From assembly GCA_030267565.1 (NCBI GenBank), contig BRXU01000005.1:660001-724000 (forward strand): 64,000 bases of DNA, in the 5' to 3' direction. The DNA comes from Pleodorina starrii (lineage: Eukaryota > Chlorophyta > Chlorophyceae > Chlamydomonadales > Volvocaceae). Shown in pieces: positions 37,749 to 46,913 of this stretch (its first letter is position 1; the number at the start of each line of letters is the position of its first letter). Below the pieces are notes generated by a model that saw only the letters and a list, made by a program, of their open reading frames with translations, was not told the origin of the DNA and did no database searches. Both the position numbers and the translations under genes were made by a program.

Positions 37749-38781
37749 TTAAAAGGCAACGACCCTGCACAGCAGTGGAGTGCAGCAGCAGGGGAAGGCA
37801 GGGACGCGTTAATCTTACGATACACACACACACACTCTTGAGGCGACGGCTCGCAGGCGGGGGACGCGTCCGGGGCCAGCCACGCCAGCGTTTACGGCTG
37901 TACTTCGCGCTTTGCCTTACCCCTTTTACGGCACCCCATATTACGGCATGTCCCAGGTGCCGCTCGCTCGACCGTCGCACCTGCTCTCGTACTTGGGCTG
38001 CCCGTCGGACCGGGTGCTGCGCTTCGTGACGTTCGTCCCGCCGATGGTGCCGAATCTTTGCGTCAGAGTCTTCAGGGTGTCCAAGTGCGCCTGCGGACCA
38101 GAGATTGCTCAAGTCAGTAGCTCACAGGCTGTGGATAAAAGGCTGACGTTGTGCAGGATCAGGAACAAGGATCAAGAACCGACGCGGGACTGAGCCCGCC
38201 GCCGCCACAGCGCATCAGGTACCGTACATGCTGCCGGCAGAAAGCTCTGCCATCCCCTGGGGGCGCACTGACCAGACACAAGAGGGACGCGTAAACCCCG
38301 TATCCGGTGGGTGACCCACCACAGGCTCTCGGTATTCGTCTCGGTGCTCGGTGCTGAACGACTGCGAGGAAGGTTTTTGGGGAGGGTTGGTTAGCGCGGC
38401 ACGGTGGGAGCGGCGGGTTGCGGACCGCCGGCCGCCTCTTACCTTGTACACAACTGGCGGCAGGCCACTTGAACCAAGCGTGTTGCTGTACTCTTTCCCT
38501 GTGCCCGACCACGATGCGCCGGTCCCTGGGCTTGTCAAGGACGGACCCGTCGAAGCGGCGCTGTAGCGATAGGTCGCGCGCCCGTCTGGAGCAGAGCCGA
38601 CCCGCTCCGCCGTTGACCGGAAAGAATAAGGACTGGAGCCGTGTCGAGATGCCAGGGCAGCCGTTGACGGCGTTATGGTGTACTTGGGGATGTAGACAGG
38701 CAATTCTGGCCGCTCGCCGTGGAAAACCGTGTATGACGAGCTCGGCTGTGGCCATTGCTCGCGTGTATGAAATGAATACAT
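37749..38781 (-). CDS. Small Tyr/Ser/Thr-rich protein, unrecognised
   Basis: Proposed exons on the minus strand are 38443-38781, 37981-38090 and 37749-37764, giving 154 residues with consistent phases. The donor after VVYK (GTAAGA at 38442) and the acceptor before AHLDTLKTLT (GTCCGCAG) are good. The last mini-exon (reading R-VVAF-stop) is the least certain part. The sequence has many short Tyr/Pro/Gly stretches (SSPYSFRST, TYRYSAAS, GKEYSNTLGSS) and a basic segment TQRFGTIGGTNVTKRSTR. Such composition is common in small microtubule-lining proteins of cilia, but no specific family was recognised, so this is only a guess. An in-frame ATG at 38841 would add 20 residues. I prefer 38781 because base composition changes abruptly just upstream. 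Confidence 0.5.
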
Positions 38782-39721
38782 GTGTCGAAAATTGGGATTA
38801 GTGGAGTTGTCGACGCGTGTAATATTAGACATATTGGACATCCTGGCTCGATTCTGGCAAACTCCTCTGTTTGAACCTTTGATCAAGAAACACTCAGAAG
38901 ATAAATATAAATTGAGTGACGTTATTGGAGACCTGCCGAAGGGACTTCGACGCGCTTGCAACGAGTGGGCAGGAAGGAAGAATGGAATCGAGGCCTATAT
39001 GTTTATGCTAGGACAATACCTTTCTACAGCGCCTATGAGTGCAAGTATCAACGAAGTCAATGCGTATGTATGTAAGTCGTCCCCGATGGGCCGACAGTTT
39101 TGCCGGACGTCGTCGTACGCAGTCGTTCGTGGGATCGTCGGGATTGTGGCGAACCCGCTCTACCAGTTAGTCTGCAGGTCCTCTACAGACGCGCTAAGGG
39201 TTTATGGATGTATTTGTAGTTGCCTTCATGCTCCCCTTCTGTCATTATGCGCGGGTAAGTATAAACCTTTGCGCGTTTGCAGCAAAAGTTTGAGCTGCGA
39301 GGAGCTCCGTGAGTGTCTTATCGTTGCAACTGTTGTCTCCGTAAATGTCAATCAGTTGGTATCGTTAATCCGCACACAAGGTAGAGCTGCCCGAGGATGC
39401 CGCCAAAGTGCCCGTTTATTAATGCCCGATAAGTTGTATTCTGTTACCCCAACAGCGAACCAGATACCCGATACGGAAGCAACGTCACCACATAGCAACT
39501 CCGACGAGAAGAGAAGAGCGCTTTCACGTAGCGGACGTTCGACCGTCATTGGGACTCCTCCTCACGCTCGTACTGGACCGGAGGCTGTTACACAGGTTGC
39601 CCCAACCATACAACGACGTAGGCAGTGGCGGGAGGGGGGAGGAACGGAGGATGCGCAACGCCTGTACGGAGCTGATGTGAAAGCCCCAACCCGGTTGAGG
39701 GACCAGCGCCCAAAGTAACCT
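38780..39721 (+). CDS. 312-codon open frame of unknown origin with atypical codon use
   Basis: One uninterrupted frame from ATG to TAA. The protein starts MCRKLGLVELSTRVILDILD, has a hydrophobic middle (VVRGIVGIVANPLYQLVC) and ends in an Arg-rich, probably disordered tail. No domain was recognised. Codons such as TTA, ATA, AAA, GTA and CGA are frequent, unlike the surrounding algal exons, which prefer G or C in third position. A frame this long is unlikely by chance in sequence of roughly even composition. It may be an orphan gene, a remnant of a virus or mobile element, or a rare chance frame. It abuts the 5' end of the minus-strand gene at 38781. I see no family resemblance that would decide. 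Confidence 0.4.
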
Positions 39722-41330
39722 CCGGCTTTCTCGAACGGGGATTGGCGTCGCCATGCACCTAAGGAAAGCTGAAAGGAAGGGAGCAGGGCACGGCGGTGCT
39801 GTCCAGCCTGTGTCACCTGATGCGTCAAGGCGTTCGTGTTACTGTACATGGGCCGGGTTACATTAGAGCCAGAGGATCACCGAAGCATAACGAACCTGTC
39901 ATTTGCGCGACCAAAGCCCAAGCTGCTGAGGGCGGGCCCAAGCGGCCTGTGACCTCACTAGGAACGGCCACCCTTAGCGGCAAAAGCCCCGGGCAGCGAT
40001 CAAACGGAGACGTCACCTAGAGGCTAGAGCCATACGCTGGTACGGCCTGTACAACTGGACAATCGTAAACCCACCGAAAAGCACACCGACGCGCTTGTAT
40101 CAGCAAAGTGAATGTGCCGACATGTGCCGTACGCCACCCTACAAACTGCAAGGCGCACCGCAAGGGGGAGCTCGAAGACAGCTCTGCGACCGGACCCAGC
40201 CACACCCAGCCGGCGGCCGTTCTGGTCAGTCTTTCGCCTTTCACTCCGCGAACGCCGCCACGCACAGCCCCTGAATCCGCTTCAGGGTAACGGCAGTTCT
40301 AGCCGCGTTGTCAGCACAACGGCCAGCTGGCTCTACCCTCCTGACGAGGGTTTGGAACCCACTGTAACAACGACTGCGGTTGCGGCTGTTGAGTGTTGCA
40401 GCGCAAGGCATGGATCAGTGCAGTGCGTGAAACGGTGGTCAAAGTGACCGAATGTGTGCATTTGTACGCTCATGACACAAGTTGACATGCGTGGCACTGC
40501 GAAGTTCATGGGGTCAAACACAGCCACACAGCCAAGCCAAGGGCCTCGAGGGCATCAACCGTCGCCTCGGTATTGCGTGCCCTAAAATGCTTAACTTTGC
40601 CACAAACTTCCGTATACGAATGTACCGTATGCTTTCGTTGCCAGTGATGAAAATGCGGCACCGGTTCTGAAAGCTAAGAAAGTCGGCGAACCACCGCAAG
40701 GGTCCCCGTAGGCCATGGCATCATTCTTTTTATAGTCATACTTGTGTGTGGGGTTTGATGGCAATGTTGTATGATGCCAGACGTGCGCCAGTCGTAGTCA
40801 GCGTGCCAGTGATGACTGCCAGAGTGCCAGTGCCACTCACGGAAGAGGTAAACCCTCCCTGCCTTCCCTGCTGCCTTTCCATAACTTCATCAGTATGACT
40901 AAACAAGTAAAACATTGAGAGGGGCTTGCTGTGCAACTTGTGTTCAAGGTTCGTCTCTTCAGCAGGGCGAAGGTCAGAGGTGCTCAATTCCCTGCGTCGT
41001 ACCAACTGACCCGACTTTGACGGCTAGACGCAGCTTCGCGAGGAATAACGTCAACATAGATTTGTTTGTGAAAAACATAAAGATAAGATTCAGCAGCAGT
41101 AGGGTGGTAGGCTTTTGTCGCTCCGCCACTTCTGTCCGTCGCGCGCCTGCGACTGCGCTTTCCCTGGCACCTATAATGCCGTTGTACATAAAATATAATA
41201 ATAAATTTGATGACTGACCTGGCTCTTCTGAGAATCTTCATTGAGCGTGCGCGAGGTGCGAGCTGGCAGCTGGGTGAGAGTTGAACAGAGCGAGCACCGC
41301 GTGAAAGGGCGGCCCTCACGCAACCGTCGG
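39722..41330. other. Intergenic stretch with no recognised gene
   Basis: No exon-like segment was found on either strand up to the possible terminal exon at 41331. GC content is lower than in flanking genes, especially at 40900-41220. Confidence 0.5.
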
Positions 41331-41456
41331 TTAGGTCTTCTCGTCATTGATGCGGGGATAGATGCGCATGTGCTCTGCCTTTGCTTGCTTACGGTACACG
41401 GCCTTTGACAGACGCGCCTTCTTCACTTTTGCCGAATGTTTAGTGTAGGGTGGCCA
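41331..41456 (-). CDS. Possible terminal exon of a small basic protein (partial)
   Basis: On the minus strand, a TTTAAG acceptor at 41457 is followed by 41 codons and a TAA. The peptide is strongly basic and looks conserved (HSAKVKKARLSKAVYRKQAK, then AEHMRIYPRINDEKT). The style recalls the tail of a ribosomal or mitochondrial protein, but I do not recognise it. No upstream exon was found before the oppositely oriented gene at 41715, so this may be a relic or belong to a gene with a distant first exon. Confidence 0.3.
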   Translation of the reverse strand, partial: WPPYTKHSAKVKKARLSKAVYRKQAKAEHMRIYPRINDEKT

Positions 41457-41714
41457 CTTAAATTATAAGGAAAGGCTCGTACAATATGGATTAGTATGCT
41501 AGTCTGCATTACGCGGCGCCCGTCTGGTCCGTTTCCCTGTCTTTGCTGGCGTCATCCGGAGTCCTGCCCCCGCCATTGCACATCTCTCGTCGCAGGAATG
41601 CGCACATGATCACCTCATATATGTTGCATCTCAGCTTCTGACAACAGCTGGCGTCAACGGGACTCGAACGAAAGTGGGCGTCTGGGCGACTACTACGAGC
41701 ATTCGAGCACTTCC

Positions 41715-44700
41715 ATGCCGATAAGTGGCGCGCCAATCGACACCATGACGAACCACAAGGTCGAAGAGGCCGCGCCAGCCACTCCGGTGGGCCCACCCAC
41801 GCAGGCAGCACGCCCGGAAACGCCTTCCGGCGTCGATGCGCGTGCATTGCACCGGTCTGCCAGGTCCAGGTCCACCATATCGCGTTCGGTCGACCTGACA
41901 CCCTTCAGCCCACAGCTGGAGATACAGATAGCGCAGTCCGGGCGCAATTCGACCGCGCCCAACTTCGACATCAGCCTCCCAGACCCGGAACTCGACACGC
42001 GAAGCAGCGGCAGCAGTTGCCTGGTGCCTCAGCCGCCATCCGCCGGCAGTCCCGCTCTCGTCGGCAGCAGTCCCCGCATGCGGTCCGTCTCCAGCCGCGC
42101 CATTCAGCTCCCGATCCGCGCTTCGCTGTCGGTGGAGAACCAAGTGCCACAGGGCGCGACTGACGGCGCTGACGGCCCGGAGCTGTGCCTCTCGCTGTCC
42201 CCCAAGCTGGCCGCCGCCGCCTGCCCCCTAACACCGGAGGTGGCGCCCTCGGCCACAGCGCCCACAGGCGCCTCCAAAGCCGGCCGCCGCAGCGCGGCAC
42301 TGTCGCAGCCGCCAGCCCAGGCGCCCGCCTCCAGTGCAGCACTCCCCGCATCCGCTTCATCCGCCGAGACGCCAGCAGCGAGCGCGGACCGGCGCGCACC
42401 GCCGGGTGGGTGTGCTGGTGCTGGCGCCGCCGCTGCGCCGGCCGCCGCTGCCGCTGCGTCCGCAGCCACCGACAGCGAAACCGACCCGTGGGTCGCGCTG
42501 CGGGCGCACTGCAAGGCAGCGTACGGCAGCAGCCCGAGCAGCGACGACGAGGAGAACGGCGGCGGGGGTGGCGGCGTCGGGCCCAGGCGGCTGATGCTGA
42601 TGCGCCACCCCTCCCTTCCCGTCACTCGCAGTCTCAGCCGCTCATTCGGCGATGTGGCCGTCGGTGCGGGGCCCGGTCCGTCGGTGGGCCACCGACCGGG
42701 CCAGCGATTGAGCCCGAGAGGCACAGGGGACACCGCCGCCGCCTCCACCACCGCCGCAGAGGCCACGGCGGTGGCGACGGTAGTCGCGATGGGGCCGGCC
42801 GTGTCGGATCCCGCCAAGCTCACACCAGCCGCCGGCCGCTTCACGGTCGCAGGAACGAACCCAGGCGTCTCCACGCCTGCCGCCGGGGTCCCTGCCCGCA
42901 GCCCTGCCCCCACAGCCGCCGCCGCCTCCACCGCCGCCGCTACTCCTCGCGCCGCAGCAGCACCCGCCACCCAACGCCCCGGCGCTGCCACGGCTGGTTC
43001 CGGAGCCACGCCCGACCTCTCCGGCGCGGCGCTGTCCCGGGCCCGCCTGGCGGCCGCCGCCACTTTGCAGCTGCAGCCCCGGCCGCAGTCCCCGCTGCCT
43101 GGTTCTGCCGCCTTGGGCCCCGTGCTCCGGACGCCTTCGCCGACGCAGTCACCAACCGCCGCTGCGGGCTTGGCCGGGACGGCAGCTGCGGCCCTCCATC
43201 GGTCCGAGAGCGGCACCGCGTCCACATCCAGCGCGGGGGCAGCGGTGATCCTGGACACGCCGCCGAGGGGAAGGCACGGCACCGGCGCCAGCGGCGGCGG
43301 CGCCTCCGGCGCCGAGGTCGCCGCTGGCAGTGATGGGTCTCCCTTCGCGTCCGCGTCTGCCTGTGTCGCTGCCCTCGCCGGCCTGTCGCACCCGGCGGAG
43401 TCGCTCGCGCCCAGCCCATCCAGGCCTTCGCTGCAGCGGCAGCAGGCTGTGCGGGGGGTCAGCCGGGGTCATGCAGGCGTCTCGCCGGGAGCAGTGCCCG
43501 CTGCGGATGACGGCGAAGGGCTGCTGCGGCCCCCGAAAGTGGTTTCGGCGCCGCCATCGCTGGAAGTTCAGCTGCTGCAGCAGCAGCAGTCAACGTTATC
43601 CCCACTGCAGCCTGGCAGCAGCGGCAGCGGCAGCACCGGCAGCGGCGGCGGCGGCAACGTCAGCGGTGTTGGGGCCCCGACCGATCGCGGTGTCTCTGAA
43701 AACGGCGGCGCGGCCGTCGGGCCAGGCAGCATTCTAGACGTCGCGCACCTCAACACGGACCCCGTCCACAAGCGGCGGCTGTCCGCGGACGGCCTTAACC
43801 GCCACGCCCGCAGGTTCGGCGCTTCTGCTGCTGCTGCTGCCAGGTGCAGCGGCGGCGACAGCAGTGACGGCGCCGCCACCGAAGGCCTGGCGGCGGCGGC
43901 CGTCGATGTGCCAGCGCCAGGGGCCGCTGCTGCTGGCGGCGGCAGCGGCGCCACTCCCACCGCCACCAGCCCCAGCGGCGCCGCAGGTTCCAGCTCATCG
44001 CCCTCCGGCTTGTCTGGGCGAGCCCCGCTGATCACGGCCCTCGCCTTCGAGCGCGCTCCCTGGAGCCAGCCGACCGGCGGCGCCCATCCTGCAGCCGCTG
44101 TTAACAGCCCCGGCGCGCTGTTGGCGCACGGAGGCGCCGCGGCCGGTCCAGGGCTCGCCGCCAGCGCGAAGCCGCTCCGCCCGCCCCACTCGCCGGCGGC
44201 TGTGCGTATGCCGGGGAGTCTGTCGCCGGGGGCGGCGGTATCCCCGCGCCCGCAGCTCGCCCTGGGGGTGTGCTCGCCTTCCGACCGTAGAGGCAGCGAC
44301 GCCGGTGTCGCCGCTGGCGTCGGCGTCGGCAATGGCTTCAGCGGCAGCTTTGCCGCCGCCGCGACGGCAGTGGACAAGCTGCGAGGCTACAAATCGTCCA
44401 AGGTGCTGCTCGGCTCCAGGGTGGCGCCGCCGTCGCCTGCCAGCGCACCGCCACCGCCGCCGGCAGGCGGCATCGGGGCGGTGGCCAGGGAGGCGGGCGA
44501 GGTGGCAAGCTCCAGCCCCGGCGCGGCGACAGGCTTGAGCCCCCCGGGGGCGGGGCCCGCGTCGCAGCGCCGAACGCTGGGCCACTTTGTGTCCATGCGC
44601 AGTCTGCGCACCTCCACCACCACCGCCTCCTTTCTGGAGCGACTCAGCAGCAGCAGCCTGGTGGGGTCCGCCGGCCCCAGTCGGATCAGCAACAGACGGA

Positions 44701-45293
44701 CGATCGGCGGCGGCAGTGGAGCTGGGGCGGCCGATTGGGCGCCGGAGGGGAACCGCAGCTACACCTTCCGCCGCCGGGATGGCTCCTACAGTCTGGATGG
44801 CTCCGGCTGCGAGGTTTCGGGGTCGGGGTCGGGGCCATGGCCAGACGGCGGCCTGGCAGACGTTGGAAGTGGTGGTGCGGGTGTGACAGCGGTGTCTACA
44901 GGCGGTCATCCTGAGTCGTCGTCCGCGGCGGCCGGGGCCTCAGGAGCAGCAGCAGCAGCAGCGGCGGCCGCTGGTCTGCTTGGCAGGCGCAGCGTTAAGC
45001 AGATGCTGCCCCGTGGGCCGAACGGGCTGCCGCTGGCCTGGTCGGCCATAGAGGAGGATGGCAGGGAGGGCAGCGACGGGGGTCGGGAGGAGGCTGAGGG
45101 AGGTGCCGGGGGCGGCGGCGGTGGCGAGGGCGGCGGTGGGTTAGCTGGCGGAGCCAAATGGCGTCGCACAGCAGCGCGCCCTAAGGGTGAAGAGGAGAAA
45201 GTGGAGGAGGAGAAGGAGGTGGAGGAGGAGGAGGAGGAGGGTTTCAATCTGGCGCGAGCGGGCAGCTGGATCGATCTCCATCAGACGTGTTGA
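41715..45293 (+). CDS. Intronless low-complexity Ala/Ser/Gly/Pro-rich protein
   Basis: A single open frame of 1192 codons with strong G/C third-position bias, in keeping with native coding DNA. No domain was recognised. The first 130 residues are less repetitive (STISRSVDLTPFSPQLEIQI). The centre is Ala/Ser/Pro/Gly-rich with Gln runs. A more ordered patch near residues 960-1010 contains LGHFVSMRSLRTSTTTASFL and RISNRRTIGGG. The tail has a Gly-rich and then a Glu/Lys-rich acidic block, ending in ARAGSWIDLHQTC. Many RxxS sites suggest phosphorylation, but this is inference. ATG 41715 is the first in frame; 41745 is an alternative. Absence of introns over 3.6 kb is unusual among its neighbours. 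Confidence 0.6.
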   Translation: MPISGAPIDTMTNHKVEEAAPATPVGPPTQAARPETPSGVDARALHRSARSRSTISRSVDLTPFSPQLEIQIAQSGRNSTAPNFDISLPDPELDTRSSGSSCLVPQPPSAGSPALVGSSPRMRSVSSRAIQLPIRASLSVENQVPQGATDGADGPELCLSLSPKLAAAACPLTPEVAPSATAPTGASKAGRRSAALSQPPAQAPASSAALPASASSAETPAASADRRAPPGGCAGAGAAAAPAAAAAASAATDSETDPWVALRAHCKAAYGSSPSSDDEENGGGGGGVGPRRLMLMRHPSLPVTRSLSRSFGDVAVGAGPGPSVGHRPGQRLSPRGTGDTAAASTTAAEATAVATVVAMGPAVSDPAKLTPAAGRFTVAGTNPGVSTPAAGVPARSPAPTAAAASTAAATPRAAAAPATQRPGAATAGSGATPDLSGAALSRARLAAAATLQLQPRPQSPLPGSAALGPVLRTPSPTQSPTAAAGLAGTAAAALHRSESGTASTSSAGAAVILDTPPRGRHGTGASGGGASGAEVAAGSDGSPFASASACVAALAGLSHPAESLAPSPSRPSLQRQQAVRGVSRGHAGVSPGAVPAADDGEGLLRPPKVVSAPPSLEVQLLQQQQSTLSPLQPGSSGSGSTGSGGGGNVSGVGAPTDRGVSENGGAAVGPGSILDVAHLNTDPVHKRRLSADGLNRHARRFGASAAAAARCSGGDSSDGAATEGLAAAAVDVPAPGAAAAGGGSGATPTATSPSGAAGSSSSPSGLSGRAPLITALAFERAPWSQPTGGAHPAAAVNSPGALLAHGGAAAGPGLAASAKPLRPPHSPAAVRMPGSLSPGAAVSPRPQLALGVCSPSDRRGSDAGVAAGVGVGNGFSGSFAAAATAVDKLRGYKSSKVLLGSRVAPPSPASAPPPPPAGGIGAVAREAGEVASSSPGAATGLSPPGAGPASQRRTLGHFVSMRSLRTSTTTASFLERLSSSSLVGSAGPSRISNRRTIGGGSGAGAADWAPEGNRSYTFRRRDGSYSLDGSGCEVSGSGSGPWPDGGLADVGSGGAGVTAVSTGGHPESSSAAAGASGAAAAAAAAAGLLGRRSVKQMLPRGPNGLPLAWSAIEEDGREGSDGGREEAEGGAGGGGGGEGGGGLAGGAKWRRTAARPKGEEEKVEEEKEVEEEEEEGFNLARAGSWIDLHQTC

Positions 45294-45744
45294 AAAGGGC
45301 GTTGGGGGGCAGCAGCAGCAGCAGACGTAGTGTGAGTGTGACGCGTTGCGCAGCGGAAATATTGTGGCTTGGAGGGACTCCCGGGGGTGAGGATGCGGGC
45401 GAAGTGCCGAGGTCCCCTTGCTTGTGGGGTCACATTGAGCAGCCCCACGGCTTGTTGGTTGTTGCTACCCGTACTCGCATTTGTTGCTGTGGTTGTTAAC
45501 AGTGGGCTGCTGACCCGCCCTCGGAAGAGTTGGTGTTCGTGTGGTTTGCGACCGGCATGTGGCTCCCTCGTCGGACTCGTATCTGGAAGATTTTGGGAAG
45601 ATTTTGCTGTCCTGTAGCAATGCGGGGACGAGGCCAGCGGGCTCCGTGCGTGCATTTCCCGCTGCGGACACACGTCCATGGGTCGACGGTCTGCCGTCGT
45701 CTCCGATGTCTGTGGCAGTGCAGCGCAGGTGCAGCGATTCGTTG

Positions 45745-45749
45745 TGTAA
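45745..45749 (+). terminator. TGTAA polyadenylation signal of the intronless gene
   Basis: TGTAA lies 452 bases after the stop codon at 45293, within the usual range for chlamydomonad 3' untranslated regions. Confidence 0.5.
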
Positions 45750-45883
45750 AGCGCAGGTGAAGAATGCTTGACTGGCTTGGATGACAGTGGGGCTGAGCCG
45801 GGAGGCCGCTTATAATTAATACCGGTAGTTGATACCTGCTGCTAAGACCCCCGCGGCACGTGAAGCACTCCGACGCATGGATT

Positions 45884-45953
45884 GAATGAACCGCGCTGCA
45901 GTGGAGGGACCCCCAAAGGGACCACCTACCGGTGCATACACACCGCACCTGAC
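45884..45953 (+). repeat. Diverged dispersed repeat, copy A
   Basis: About 70 bases around GGACCACCTACCGG align with 47433-47497, both beginning GTGAACCG or ATGAACCG and ending CCGCACCTGA. Copy A carries small insertions relative to copy B. Confidence 0.7.
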
Positions 45954-46913
45954 GCGGGGATGGTGGCGCACTGGCTGATGACAGCGAGAGGGGTCGTAAC
46001 CCTACATGTTGGCTTCGGTTGTTCGGTAGCTGCTCTGCACGTGGATGGGACTTGGGGCCCGTGGGGGCCCGTTGGGGCCGCTGGTTCCATACGCATCTTC
46101 TGTCACGCGTGCACGTGCGTCCTGCTGTGGTGTGAAGCTCCGGGAAGCTTCATCCCACATCGCCGAGTGGGTCAGTGCTCTCGAACAGAGGGACTGGGGA
46201 CAACTAAAGGCTTCTGGCTGCAGTTTGGCTAGCGCTGTTACGGTAGCTAATGCCACCATATCTATTGGGTGCGCAAGCATGCATCCCGATGAATCTCTTC
46301 ATCTCCCTGTCACCTAAGGGTGTTAGAAATTGGTCCTTTGGTACAACTGGCCGCTGTCATCGGATCCACCCAGGCAAACCTCTACCCACGAGGGCCACTT
46401 TCCGAAACCTCGCCGCGCAGATAAAAGCCCTGTCACGCACACATATACATATCTACATTTTGTTTGGAAATATTAAGCTTTTAAAGATAAATTGCCGGAT
46501 AAGGCCATCTACGGTAGCGGGTTATGCGATCAGTCTCTTCCGTCACGACGATTACACTTCGATACATATCGGCGCCCGCGGCGGCAGCAGCGATTCGGGT
46601 TCGTCAGCTAACTCGAACATCCAGCATTCCTCCGAATTCAGGACCTCGGATCTTAATAGATCTGGTTCTTGACCGACCAGGCGTCGAGCCGAGAACGAAG
46701 GAGAACGTAGCAGGCAAGACACCGTCCAGCCCGCCCCAAGCTACATAATAACATACAATGTCGTCGTTGCGCCTCGCGCGCTGCGCCTCAAAATGTTAAC
46801 GCCGCCTTCCCCTCAATCACCTTGGGGTAAAATTCCACACTCCCGCATCCCCCGGCTGCCTCCTGTGTGCCTTTGTTCGTGCCGCGTCTCTCGTGTTTTA
46901 CCTCCCACAGGCC

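Larger units (their letters stand above)
45294..46913. other. Intergenic region before the expansin-like gene
   Basis: It contains the 3' end of the intronless gene (TGTAA at 45745-45749), one copy of a diverged dispersed repeat (45884-45953), and an AT-richer patch at about 46440-46510. A CTCCCACAG acceptor directly before the expansin-like start at 46914 suggests an upstream untranslated exon. Confidence 0.5.

Noticed and set aside
38159..38755. 198-codon alternative minus-strand frame over the small Tyr/Ser-rich gene
   Set aside because: It is Arg/His-rich and has no matching splice partners; the other frame splices cleanly into AHLDTLKTLT.
41650..41680. Possible tRNA T-arm (GTTCGAGT on the minus strand)
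   Set aside because: The flanking bases do not form a 5-bp stem and no acceptor or anticodon arm could be drawn.
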